Both the position numbers and the translations under genes were made by a program. A DNA stretch of 64,000 nucleotides from Eopsaltria australis (taxonomy: Eukaryota; Chordata; Aves; Passeriformes; Petroicidae), in NCBI GenBank assembly GCA_034509425.1, contig JAVTVJ010000040.1, forward strand, positions 5,319,001-5,383,000. The letters are read 5' to 3'. The notes under the pieces are model-generated. The model was given only the letters and a program-made list of their open reading frames with translations. It did not search any database and was not told the origin of the DNA. The number at the start of each line of letters is the position of its first letter. The first letter of the stretch is position 1. This document shows, piece by piece, positions 50,375 to 62,692 of the stretch.

Positions 50375-50582
50375 AACAGTGCAAGAAGTTTATAGGAGAA
50401 AATGCTAAGCCAAATTATGGTTGTCAAGTCACAATTCAGTCAGAACAAGAAAAGTTGTTAATGAAACAATATCGTCGGGAAGAAAAACGAAATGCCAGAA
50501 AAGAAAAACAAGCTGGGGAAGATGGAGAAGTTTCTGGAGAAGGACAAATATGCTTTGATCCCAAAGAGCTGCGGATGCAAAG
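50375..50582 (+). CDS. ASCC3: ASCC3 coding exon 5 (residues 316-384)
   Basis: 208 bases finishing codon 316, then residues 317-384 and two bases of codon 385. Conserved ENAKPNYGCQVTIQSEQEK (324-342) leads into a strongly charged helix, KQYRREEKRNARKEKQ (346-361), and a short acidic/glycine stretch that varies in the family. In related Ski2-like helicases such basic N-terminal segments pack against or regulate the helicase cassettes; for this exon that role is an inference. The donor gtaata is of moderate quality, phase 2. Confidence 0.95.
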
Positions 50583-51299
50583 GTAATAAATCCCAAAAGT
50601 TGAGAAATGCTTCTGTGGTAATTGCTACTTCAACATATCATAGCAGTTTATTTTCTTTTAGTTTGCTTTGGTGATTAGGTGATTCTGACTTCAAGTCACG
50701 TTTTATTACAAGCATAGAATTTTTTTTAATATGAAAACCTAATTTTCAGGAAAGAAAGCAGTGATTTGCTTAATGAGAATCTTCTTGATCTCATCTACGT
50801 GGGCTGGAATTGCAGATTAGTGGGGTAGGCTATCTTTCTTAGTTCCTGTACACACACTTGCTTAGGATTTATGAAGTCTATACTAAATCTATCAGAACTA
50901 TCTTCCTTTTTTTCTCTCAAGATTAATGGGTACTATTTTATAAGTTGTCAGCTAGAAGGTAGTGGGAGGAGTAGAGGAGGGAGACGATAAGAAGCAAATA
51001 AGCTGTTGTATTTTGTATTGAGAAAAATATAGTGAGACTGGTATCTAATGTGAAATCATGTTGCTGTATTACTAAAAAAGAGTCAAAACTGCTTCTAAGA
51101 AAGCCCTGCACATTTTGGATTGTGCTTCTGTATTTTATCTAAGCTGTGTGTTTTAAGGATTTGGTATAACTAATGCCAGAGAATAACTGTAAAATTTTTT
51201 TCTTGAATTTCCTCAACTCTTGCTCTGACTTTAATATACCATGCTCAGTTTTTGTGACTGAAATGGGCAGAATTACTGCAGGTATTTTTCTGCTCACAG
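50583..51299 (+). other. ASCC3: ASCC3 intron 6
   Basis: 717 bp, phase 2, donor gtaata and acceptor TTCTGCTCACAG. Nothing else recognised. Confidence 0.85.
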
Positions 51300-51441
51300 A
51301 GAACTGGCACTTCTGAATGCTCGAAGTATGCCTGTCCTAGCGAGACAGAGAGAGATAAGCTTCGAAAAAATTCACTATCCACATGTCTATGATTCCCGAG
51401 CTGAAGCTACGAAAACATCAGCATTCATTGGGGGAGCAAAG
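51300..51441 (+). CDS. ASCC3: ASCC3 coding exon 6 (residues 385-432)
   Basis: 142 bases completing R385 and coding residues 386-432. It holds ALLNARS (388-394) and the conserved KIHYPHVYDS (408-417), followed by KTSAFIGGAK (423-432). This is the linker just before the first helicase cassette. Acceptor CTGCTCACAG, donor AAAG|gtatgt, phase 0. Confidence 0.95.
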
Positions 51442-51992
51442 GTATGTTTGTGCATGACCCTTCTTGAACAGTACATCTTTCCCAATGGGTATTGTGCAGC
51501 AGGGTTCCCTTTGTTTCCTTCTCAGAATCCAGTGTATGAAGCAGTGCTTCTTTGCAGTGGGTTTTAAACACTTTGGTATATTCTATTTTTATTTTGACTC
51601 TGGAAGAAATAATCTCCTTTTCAACTAATGTATTTGCTTTTATTTCTAGGGTCATTTAAATTCTTAAGATACTATTTTTCTGTCTTTTGGATACCTTTGA
51701 ATTGACTTTAACAAAATAAGTGCTTTATGAAATTCTAGACCTAATGGATTCTGAAATTTAATAAAACAGAGTTATCTTTTTTGGGGTTTTGGGACTATTT
51801 TCTGAGTAGTAAAACTGATTATTTTCCATTTGCGGGGTTCAGTGCTATCTATAAAATGAATGAGTGAGATTTGCTTTTGGTTTGGATTCATTTTTTGAAG
51901 GAAAGTGATAAAGCATTGTTCAAAGTGAGTTATACATAATGACACATTTTGTTTTCATACTTTTAATTAATTTTCCTGTAATACATTTTTAG
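51442..51992 (+). other. ASCC3: ASCC3 intron 7
   Basis: 551 bp, phase 0, acceptor ATACATTTTTAG. Nothing else recognised. Confidence 0.85.
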
Positions 51993-52118
51993 GTGTTCTT
52001 ACCAGAGTCAGTTCAGCGAGAAAACAATAAAATGTATGAAGAGGTGAAGATCCCCCACAGTGAACCAATGCCTATTGGTATTGAAGAGAAAATTGTTTAT
52101 ATTAAAGACTTAGATGAG
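51993..52118 (+). CDS. ASCC3: ASCC3 coding exon 7 (residues 433-474)
   Basis: 126 bases, exactly 42 codons, residues 433-474. It contains LPESVQRENNKMYEEV and EPMPIG, and ends in IKDLDE. In vertebrate ASCC3 this lies immediately before the helicase-1 core, whose Q-motif-like and Walker A segments come in the following exon. The donor GAG|gtgagt is strong, phase 0. The next exon is not in the window, so the protein described here is a 474-residue N-terminal part. Confidence 0.95.
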
Positions 52119-55100
52119 GTGAGTATACCATTTCAAAGATATTAAATTAGTTTTTACTTTTTATTACGAAAATTTAACTGGAAATATTGCTAGTTTTTCC
52201 AGTGATGTGTGATAGGTAAATGCAGCCAGTTAATTTCTTCACTACTAATTTGAAGAATATTTATTGGGGAATGTGGTTCGGTGATATAATCCCTTTCATG
52301 TTGACTCAGATTCAAAGAATTCCTGATCTGTACTACTTGTTCATAAGTTGCAGTTCTCAATTCCTTTGGCATTACATTTTCAGTTATTTATGGTTTTGAG
52401 CTGTGATCTGAATCACTGAAATAAAATGAAAGCATTACAGCGATTCTGTTCTCTTCTGAAGATCACAGGAAAAAGTGAGCCTGAGCTTCTGTACCTTGAC
52501 CTGTACAGGTTGACTTCTGACTGCACAGCACTGTTCTGCACCAGTCTTACCCTCTGATGCAGTTCAGGGGTGTTGAATATGGTGTTATAGACTCTATGGG
52601 GTGTGAAGTCATCTCGAAATGTGCTTTGGTGATAGAAAGTAAAGAGCAGAGGAAAAATGCAGGTAAAACAAATGTTAACATTTCAACTTCTACTGATTTA
52701 AAATGGTGAAAAAGCTGAGGTAAGGGAACTAAGTTTCTTGTTAGTTATTTACTTGTGATGGAGAACTGCGGTTTGCCCAGCTGCAGGACTTGGAAGCTTC
52801 CTGATTCCACTAATGAGACTCACAGATTTGAAATTAGTTAAATAGAAATTTTTTAACAATGAGTTAAAAGAGGCTGGAATTGCCAATGTGTAAGTTAAGA
52901 CATACCTTGTCAAGATGTAAGTATCTTTGTTAGGGCAAAATACATTTTTTTGTTTTCTCTGCATGGCTGTTTTAAATCTCCAAGCTCAGAAACACCTTGG
53001 TTGGTGTTTCAAATTTTTGCCAATTAACTGGAATCAGTTTAGAGAGCATGAAGATTTTCTGTCAATATGTTTTATTTTTGATTAACTAGTGTAAGCAAAA
53101 GCAGAAAAATAATGATTTTCAGGTGTTTTCCTAGCATGTATAGGTGCTCATAAAATAGCTCTATTGTATCTTTGTATGGATATGTTTGCAGGATTATCTA
53201 AAATTTGTGTAGGTGGGCAAGGAGTAGAGATGACAGTAAATATAACTGTAGATATTGCATGTCTACGAACTTCTAAAGGCGTCATGAGGAAGTTGACAGT
53301 TCTACTGCTGTTGACTACTCTGAGGTGCCATTAGTGGTAGGGTTTTGATGCAAGACATTGAGTTAGTCTAGACATAAACGTACTCAGCCTGTTTAACAAG
53401 TCAATATATGTGCAACCCATAATCCACAGGGGAGGAAAGGCACAGAACAACCAATCCACTTATTGTTGCTGGGTTTTTGAGTATTATATATTGAGCTTTC
53501 TAAACACTTGCTCTTCTCTAGGAAAATCCTGATGGCATTAAAAATTATAAATATTCTTCCTTTTCTTTTTAGTCTGTATGCTTTCATTTGCACAAAAATA
53601 ATTTTAAGAACTCTCTGTTTCTCATGAGCTATGTGATTTTGATCACATTGTCAGCAGTTTGGGGAGAGTATTTGACTGTATAATGTGTATTGTAGAATGT
53701 ACTGTTGCATTTCATCTTCAAAACTCCTAAGGTCACAACTAAATTCACAAGGAGTTCATTTATATTTTGGACTATTGGCCAAAAGTTAAAGGTCTGCATA
53801 ATATAAGTTGGAAGTAATCTTGCATTTTAAATGTTTAAAGTATTAGTTAAGATTTAGATTTTCTTATTTCCTGTAAACACAGGTTAAGAAGAAATGAGAG
53901 AAATGTATTCTTTAGACAATAATTCTAAAAAATGATATATTAGCTACATTTCAAATGTGTATGCTTCCTTTTTTAGTAGTTTCTTATGCAGAAGTATAAG
54001 GAAAAATAGCAAAACCTCTATGAATCAACACCAAAGGCAGCAGCAATGCCTTAAACCAGTACAGATATTAACACAGGGTTCTTTTTTGTAGGATTGGCAG
54101 TGTAGCCAGGATGCATCTGCCACTGCACTCCAAAGTGAAGAAATAACACATTTAAACTAGTTTTAGTACTATATTTTCTGAAACCTTACGGCTGTATTTT
54201 CAAAGTAGGCATTTAGTTTAGTTAGGGCCTCCTTGCAAAGGGTCAGAGCTTTCCTAAAAACTTATGAATTCATGATTAGTGAAATCACTGCCTGAAAGAA
54301 CACAGGTGCTATGATGAAACTCATATGAACTGACAAAGGTCTAAAATTTTATAGCTATCATTCCTACCTAATCCCATTATGCACTGCCAATATGAGATCA
54401 GGAGTGACCAACCTTGCACAATTTAGCAACCATGAAAACATACCAGAGCATGTCATAAACAACTGCACTCTCCTGCCTTCTGTGTTGTTCCTTTATCTGC
54501 TTTGTCACTGCTGCCTTTCTCCATTATAATCTGAACTGCTGTGTCACCTCCTCCAACAATCTCACTCCACCTGTGAGTGAGACACCATGTGTCTCATATT
54601 GTTTATTTCCTACCCATGCTGAGCTGGAAGCAGGAGCTGGTGGCACAGAGGGAGCTGTGCTGCTTCTTGGGAATCTTGCTGGTGTTCAGAGGTAGAAGGA
54701 CGCAGCGTCTCCTGTGGAAGGCATTGCAAAAGGCTCTTACCTTGCTGAAAGGCAACAAATCCCACCCCCAAGTTCCTTTGTAGATATCTATTTTTATTGA
54801 TACTTATTATTTTCAGAGAACTGTGGGTTTACTACAGTTCAAGCACAGGTGGTTCATAAGTAGTTGATTGGTCACACCAGTTTAATCTGAAGTGTTATGC
54901 CTCTGCTATTTGTAAAAGTGACATGCCAGCTAGGTTGTTTCAATAATGAGAATTTAAAAAATGGGGTAAGCACAAGTTTAGCTTTATTATCTTCGCTCAG
55001 TTGACATGCAGCTTGACCATTAGTGAAAAATATTTTTTGTATTTGTTATAAAGGTGGTTTTGTGCCAGACTTTTTGCCAAATAAATGTACCTTTAAAGTC

Positions 55101-58100
55101 ATAAACTCAGGCCAGGGAATGTTACTCTTTAAGACTGTGAAAACAGGTGTTATCTAAAAAATTGCTGATGGTGTAAAATTACTTCAGCTTTTTTACCTAA
55201 AGTGAGTGTTCAGGGTAAGATTTATTTCCTTTTTTTCATGTTATTTCCATTTATTTTACTAGCACTGCTTAATGATCTAAATAAGAAGGGTATTTTTTTT
55301 CTCTCTGCAATATGTGAAGGAATTATTACAAAATCAATATTCTCTCCTTTCCTGTAATGTTTTCTTGTTTTTTAGAATTGTACAAGGTAAGTCTACTGAA
55401 TAGAAGTATGAATGTTTTTGGGTAAATTGCATTTTTCACATCCAGAATATTGGATCATTAATTTCAAAGTTGATCTCAGTGCATATTTCTGTTGCATATT
55501 TTCCAAACAGCAATTGACGCTTGAACCGTATGGAATAATTTAAAAAAAATACTTTGCATCTTATTGAAATCTTGTCATTTATACAATGAATTACACTTAG
55601 AAATTGCTCTGAGGAGAGTTTACAAGTTCTGTAATCATTAGTCCCAACTTAAGACAAGGAAAATCATGTAGGTCAAGGTACAATTGCTTTAATGGCTGGT
55701 AGTGTATATTAAGGATTACAGTCTGTTCATATTTCAGGGAGGGGGGTTCAAAGAAAGTTGAATATGTGCAATACCAGGTGAAAAAAAATATTAGAGTTAA
55801 GATACAACACTGATGACAATATTAAAGCCTACAACTTCTGGCTTAATTTTCTTCAATATGTGAGTTAATGGTATTTTATCGTTATTTTAGAATCCCAGAT
55901 GCTATATTTAAAATTTCTGCATCAAATTGTTTGATTATTTCACTTACCCTTAAATGAAACTTTTAGGCATTGTTTAAAAATCTAGGAATAAATATTACTG
56001 TTTTGGCTAAAAGCAAGCAAAAATACGTGCCAAACCAGCAGATTATTGTCCATCTTGTTTAAAACTATCATATTTTCCATTAAGACAGTCCTGTTTCTTA
56101 GTAGAAATAGTTTATTAACTCTTCATCAAGAAGATCAGTTGCTATGATGTGCAATCTCTAAAGTAGTATTCTGATTTTAAAATTTACCTGTAAGCTCACG
56201 TTATAGAAACGCAGACATGCTCTGTGGCTGGCTACTAATTGACCTTTGAAAGACACTTGCTGTGCTTGAATATAATTCATTGAATGTAATATTTTTAAAC
56301 GTGTGCCTCACTTGACTGCAGCTTTCACTGCAGATAGATGTGACAATATGATTTCCTGAATGCTAAGAGGTTCTTTTTTCTTTCAGCAATGGAGAACATC
56401 TTCCCGTAATGATAAATCAAAAAGTATTTTGAAAAAAACTCTTACTTTATTAATACAGCCTTTAATACTAGAAATGGCATCATAACATTTTTCTAGATTC
56501 ATAAAACCTTTCTATTATTCGAATATTCCTTTGCCAGTAAGAGGAGTTTTTTTGTTCAATAGGATCACTGATTTTAATGTGTGCCAGGTTACTAACCTTA
56601 CTTATTTTGTGTAACACCTTTAAAACAAAAAAAAATATATAAATAATTTAGAGAAAAAGGAACCTGGTATGGTCATGTCAAATAGATTTGATATGGTATT
56701 TGAAATATTGGTACATTGCAGGAATAGCAAGGCTTTATGGGTATTTATAGTACAACTTTGAATTAATTCCATAATGAAATGTGAAAGTCTGGATTCCTTG
56801 ATTTAACATGGCAAATGGATGTTTCAGCTCCAGTGAGGCAGAGTTCTTAGGAGCACAGCTTGGGAGGATCAGCAATTATGACCACTCTCCAATAACCAGG
56901 AGTTTGACAGGTTGAAAACTTAACACCAATGGAGAAGATTAGTTATGAAGCATGTAGATATAAAGGAATAAATATGTGATTAAGAAAGATGGATAATTTT
57001 GTCCAATAATCTGAGATTATTGTTCCAAACATAGTTCCATCTATATCTACTTTCTCCTAATAGGAGAGTATTTTTGCATCTCTGAAGTCTGTATCAAAAT
57101 ATACAAAGCAGGTTTCCTGGAATATCAGAATAAGAGCTTAAAGTAGTGCTGAAACAAGAGAGAAAAGAATGAACTACCTCAAAAGAGGTAGATTGAGCAT
57201 AAAGATTTTCTGTTTTAAAAGACAAAAAGAAGTGGAATAGGCCTATATTTTTATAATTATTTTTTAAAATAATATTTTGAAATGCAGTGGTACTTGTCAA
57301 TAAGGATTGTGGTTTACCTTTAGAATTTGAAAACTGTGATTTTTGACTTACCATAAAGGTGTTTGATGCTATTACAGTCTTTGAGAGGACCTATCTCTTA
57401 ACACAGGATGAAACTATTGAAACTATTTTCTCTGAAGCATCTCTGTGTTAGGCAGGTGTGACTTCTCCAGAGTCTGCCATCCATTCTCAGTCCAACATTA
57501 TCACAGACTTGAAAAAGACAGTAATATATGCATTTTAGATAGTTAAAAATATCTTTATAAACCATGTCTATATGTATAAAACATATATATATACAACATT
57601 TATATGGGATATGTATCTATGTATTTCTCATTAATGCAGAGTTGATTATTAAAACTAACAGAGGCTTTTCAATAGACCATTATTTTATATATCCTTCTCT
57701 TTGCCTCCCTCAGCTTGCCAAATTTCTATTTTATTTTTAAGATCTGTATGCAAATAAGATAGTCAAGCCAATCTCTGTCTCTATAAGAGATGTATGTAGG
57801 ATGCAAAAAAATAGGGAATGATGAATAATTGGAGGTAGATGAAAACTGAAGCATGATCTTATGTCAGATTCTATGAAAAGCAAAAGGCAGCTTTCACTGA
57901 GCAGCAGCCTGCACTTTGTGGAACAATATGTGTCTACCCACCACTGTGGAAGTAATAAACAGTTCACCACTTTTGGGACGGGGAGGAATGAAGGTAAAGG
58001 AAGCAAATACATCACATCTCAGATGAGTTTTGAAGCTAGGCATTATATAATTGATCAGATGTAAGCCTGTATTTGCTCAAACTGCATCCTCCTTGGCCTA

Positions 58101-58719
58101 CTTATATGATGTGGCTTTTATTTTTGGTACGATGATGTGGATCAACAGAAAGATCTTTTCTGAATACTTCTCGAAACAGGCAGAGGATGAACAACACTAG
58201 GCATAATAAATGGAGTTTTCCCACACCAACATTCTTAGCAGCCCCAGCTGCAAGATCACTTCGAGCAAAACTGTTACATCCTTGCCAAAGCTTCTTTTTT
58301 GTCCCAACAAATATATTATAGATTTTTTTTCTTTTGATGTTAGCTTATTTATTTACATACTTACAATAAACCCCTTTTAACATCTTACACTTTTGATGGT
58401 TGTGTTACATGAACAAACCACATTTATGACACTGGAGATGTTGAGAGGGGCAAGGATGCTATGAAAAACTGGTAAATATGCTCTTGTTGTATCAGTCTCG
58501 GCTGTGTTTTTATGTACATTTTTATGTTTGATATTAATGACAACCAGCAAAGCCCATAATAAATGTAGATAAAGCAAGAAAAAATTCTTGTGAATATAAA
58601 AGAGTGTTTTAAAATGTCCTTTCATTAGTGAGGTTGTAATTGAAACTTTAACAGATCTTCTCATTTAGAGAGACTTGGTTTATTCTAAGTACTAGTAATG
58701 TTAGTAATGTATAACCTTC

Positions 58720-58743
58720 TTTTTTTTTAAAAAAAAAAAAAAG
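58720..58743. repeat. Poly-T/poly-A tract
   Basis: A run of T is followed directly by a run of about 14 A. It forms a potential hairpin and is a likely sequencing or assembly length-error spot. Confidence 0.85.
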
Positions 58744-60512
58744 CTCTGTAATATCTTGAGTTATCTCTTCTTGGGCAGAGAAGTTCAAAGCGCAGAACAA
58801 TTAATTGATAATATGGGTCAGAGTCTAATAGGGACATCTGTACTGGTGAATATAGAGAACTTAATTTCTTCTAGTCTGTTCTTTAAACTAGCATGGCTGT
58901 GTATAATATACTAAGCAAAAGTTGCTTTAAAATATTTTGTAGATACTGTCTTGTAAGAGTTGTATATTCTTATAGTTTAGGTTGCTCCTTTTCATGCAAG
59001 TAGTAAATATGAATAGGGAAATGGGCTTTTTAATATTAACATGAGATAAAATTGACTGCATCTGATTTGAATAAAATGTTAAGCCTGTTTCATTTTCTTC
59101 ACAGCTGCCAAGTGTGTGTGTATTGTATAGTGCAGTCTCTGAAATAGTTGAAAATCTGATGGGAACACTTACAAAGGCAAACCAGTAAAGGGCACCAGCT
59201 GCTGAAAAACACCTGCTGAGCCACTCTGGGAGTAGATGCATCTGCCTGTACCTAGAAGTAATCTAACAAAGTACCTGCTTTTACCTGTCAGGATTTTAAT
59301 TTGCGCAAAGACTCATCCAATAAAACTGGTTCTGAATACTTAAAGAAAGGAAAAAAAAAAGGGCTGGGTTTTGGTTTTTTGGGGTTTTTTTTTTTGGTGC
59401 AGAAGAGCACCACTTCTGAGCAACTTTCTCATTCTTATAACTAGTTTAAGTTCTTCTTTTAATAAAATACAAACCCAGATTTGTCAGCCAGAAATCTCAG
59501 CTACACTGTGTGTAGTGTGTTACTAAAGGATGCAGCCAGTCTGGAGGAGATTATGCTACCAAAGAGGAGGTTTTCAGTTTTTGTTTGGCTTAGTTTGAGA
59601 GATGAATCTCAGGGCGGTTTGTGAGAGTATATATTGCCTTTTCATTGTAGCATATTTGATTCACTATTGATGGTAATACACAAACAAAAATAAATTTTAC
59701 AATCAGAAGTAATTAGAAAAAATTTCCAAATAGCTTTGAAAACTGTTTTTCTTTTTTGTCTTTTGGTACTTAAACTTTTATTGTTCCCACAAGGTGGTGA
59801 CCCCGTCACACAAGTTCATCATCCATCACCTACCTTTTATTTTCCTGTGGTAGGAAATCTTCTGTGAACACTGCTAGTTTAGCTGTGATTCATAAAAACA
59901 AAATAACTGTGTTCATGTAGAAAAAAAATACTGACTGTGCTTGTAGTCTTTTCTTGTAAAGTTCAGGAAAAGGTCATTAATATCTATACTGTAAAACTGT
60001 AAAACAGGCTGCCATATTGGGTAACAGAAGAGTGAAATTAAGTGAAATAGAGAAGAAAATTGAGTTGTAGAAAGATTATGACACCAATAGTTAGTCCTCA
60101 GGGAATATTCTTCTGTTTGCCATTCTTTCATTTTTACTTGATATGTTAAAATTATTACTAATTTAAACTATAATCATCTTCCAAAGCATTCTGATAGTTT
60201 TTCTGGGTTTTGTTAGGTTTTGTAGGAAAAATAGTTTGTTGTGTTAAGGTAAGCTAAAGTAAATAGTTTGAAAACTTTATCCTGAGGTGCCTTCTACATT
60301 AACAGGTTAGTATTCACTTCTACATGAACATTTAGAACTAATGCCTTTGCATGCAATAAAATAGTACTGAGTTAATTAGAGGTCATTTAAAAATAAAATA
60401 CTGAAAGAGATCTGTGCTTCAAAACTATACTGTAATATGAAATGTTGCTACCCTGCTCTTAAAACAGGGTTTCTGGCTTTCAGGGAAGAGAACATTTAGG
60501 CTCCAAATTGTG

Positions 60513-60557
60513 ACTGACTGTAATTTGGGTGTAATTCAACTGACTGTAATTTGGGTG
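60513..60557. repeat. 19-bp direct repeat, period 26
   Basis: ACTGACTGTAATTTGGGTG occurs at 60513-60531 and again, identical, at 60539-60557, with seven bases between. It is a local duplication with no evident function. Confidence 0.9.
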
Positions 60558-62329
60558 ACTTTTATGTATTAAATTTTGTAGGGTAAACCAAATGACCGGT
60601 AAAAATCCAAGAAGCATTTCACATAGACATCTTCTTCCACAGTGCAGCTGCATGTAGCTCAAAAGAAATCCAGCGTTCTGGTTCACATCATTCTTTTCCC
60701 CTTGTACTTAATCACTGTAATATTTAAAATCCAATTATGTCTACCTGGTGACTTTGCAGCTGTGATGTTTTTTTGGCCTCATTAAATGATCATAACAAGT
60801 GAAATATTTAAATTGAGAAAGCAACTTTTTAAGTGTTAATTTTTCATTTTTTAGGGGGTTGCATATTTGTCATTGACATGAATATGGACTTCAGTATAAA
60901 ACACCTACAGAAATCTGTAAAGTTTTTAATTGAAACAATGCACAATAGTTTTCATCGTTTTGGTAATTGAGACTGAAGAATGAATAATGTGGTTCTGCTG
61001 CATCCTGTTTAGGGAATAGCCACTTCTCAGTGGAATTTCATAGTACGAGTGTGGAAGAATGCAGTAGTCTGCTTTACTTTGATAGCATCCCCAAAGGGAG
61101 ACTTTCATTCTTAGGAGTATTCGGTCTTCATTTAAAGTGAAATACAGGATAGTATCTTAAATTCTAATTCAAATTATACCAAAGACCAAAATTGTTTTTA
61201 ATTTTTAAAAAAAGTAATCTCAAAGTGAATATTTTCAAAGTCGAGGGAGGTTCATGATGGTTCTGAAATGCTGCAATGTTTGAAAGATTAACTCTCACTC
61301 AAAATATTTTAGGCAAGTTATGGTTTGTCGAATTTTAATGTTGTCTTTAATTAGCACAAGTTTCAGTATGCTTCTTAAGAAATTAATCCTTTATCCTGAA
61401 TAAGAATGGGCTGTGTCTTTCAGTGATAGAAATGGGACAGAGATGATTCATCAAGGAATCACTGAGAAATCACCAAATAATTTTAAATGTTTTTAAAAGA
61501 TTTTGGGATAGAGGAGATATATGACTAGAAGATTGATTTTATAACTGATAGGCTATTCAGCTCAGTTTCCATTAACCTTAAGATCACACAATAAATGCTA
61601 ATACAGTGAAACTTCTAAACTTTTTGAAGACTAGTTGTTCGAGTTGGCAGGAGAAGGAGCAAAAAATAATGTGAAGTCCGTTAAAGCGGAATATAGATTT
61701 TGTGTGGGTTTTGTATCTTTTTACAACAAAATAATTTTTCTGAATTTTAATTGGAAAATCGAAATTATCCTACCACCTAATCTTTCAGTTAGAATACTGG
61801 AACCAGACACATCAAATAAAAGTGGAGTTATTTTTAGATTTTATATTAATAAATATGTATACCTTATATAATAATAGCTTGTTGGGAATTAATAAGGAGA
61901 AAGGAACTAAGAACTTTTCATTTGCAGTAAACAAAGTATAGAGGAAGATTATTTTATTTAGTCATTCACAGGAATTACTTATCATAAAATATAATGAAGG
62001 AAACTTGCAAATATTCCTTCTTCTGTCCTGTGTTCCCTGAATCTGAAAAGGATGGACGTCTTTTCTCTGAGATTATGTTGGAGATAATTTTCTGTGTTTC
62101 TGATTCTACTTCCTTTTGACACCTATGGACCTTTGTCCTTTTGGACCTCTAAGTTTGAGGCTGTCTTCCTGCTGTGCGTATTCCTTACATGGAGACTTTT
62201 TGGCATGTTGCCGCATGTATCATCTAGGCTAAATAGGAATATCTCACTAGAATTCTGCATCAATGATTTGACTACATCAGAAAAAAAAAAGATGTTTGCA
62301 TATTAATAACTACTGTAGCAGCAAAACTA

Positions 62330-62692
62330 TAGAGACAAATGGGAGGAGACCTCACCAATGTCTGTCAGTATCTGAAGGGAGGGTATGAAGAGGATGGAGC
62401 TAGGCTCATCTTGATGGTGCCAGTCAGTAGGAAAAGAGTCAACAAGTAGATATTGATGCACAAGTTCCACCTGAATACAAGGAAGAACTTCTTTACTGTG
62501 CAGGTGACTGAGCACTGGAACAGATTCTCCAGAGAGGTTGTGCATTGCCCCTTGCTGGAAATATTCAAGAATCATCTGGACACAGTCCCTGCCCTGTGTT
62601 CTGGGATGACCCTGCTTGAGGGAGGTTAGATCAGACCACAGACCTACTGTGATTCCTTCCAAACTGATCCATTCTGTGATTCTTTGAAAACA
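62330..62692 (+). mobile_element. CR1 LINE 3' fragment
   Basis: Sense CR1 in intron 8. AATGGGAGGAGACCTCACCA at 62338, AGGAAGAACTTCTTTACTGT near 62481, GACTGAGCACTGGAACAGAT near 62505, AGAGAGGTTGTGCATTGCCC near 62532, and a tail ending CCATTCTGTGATTCTTTG at about 62669-62686. It belongs to the same subfamily as the copy at 9180. Confidence 0.9.
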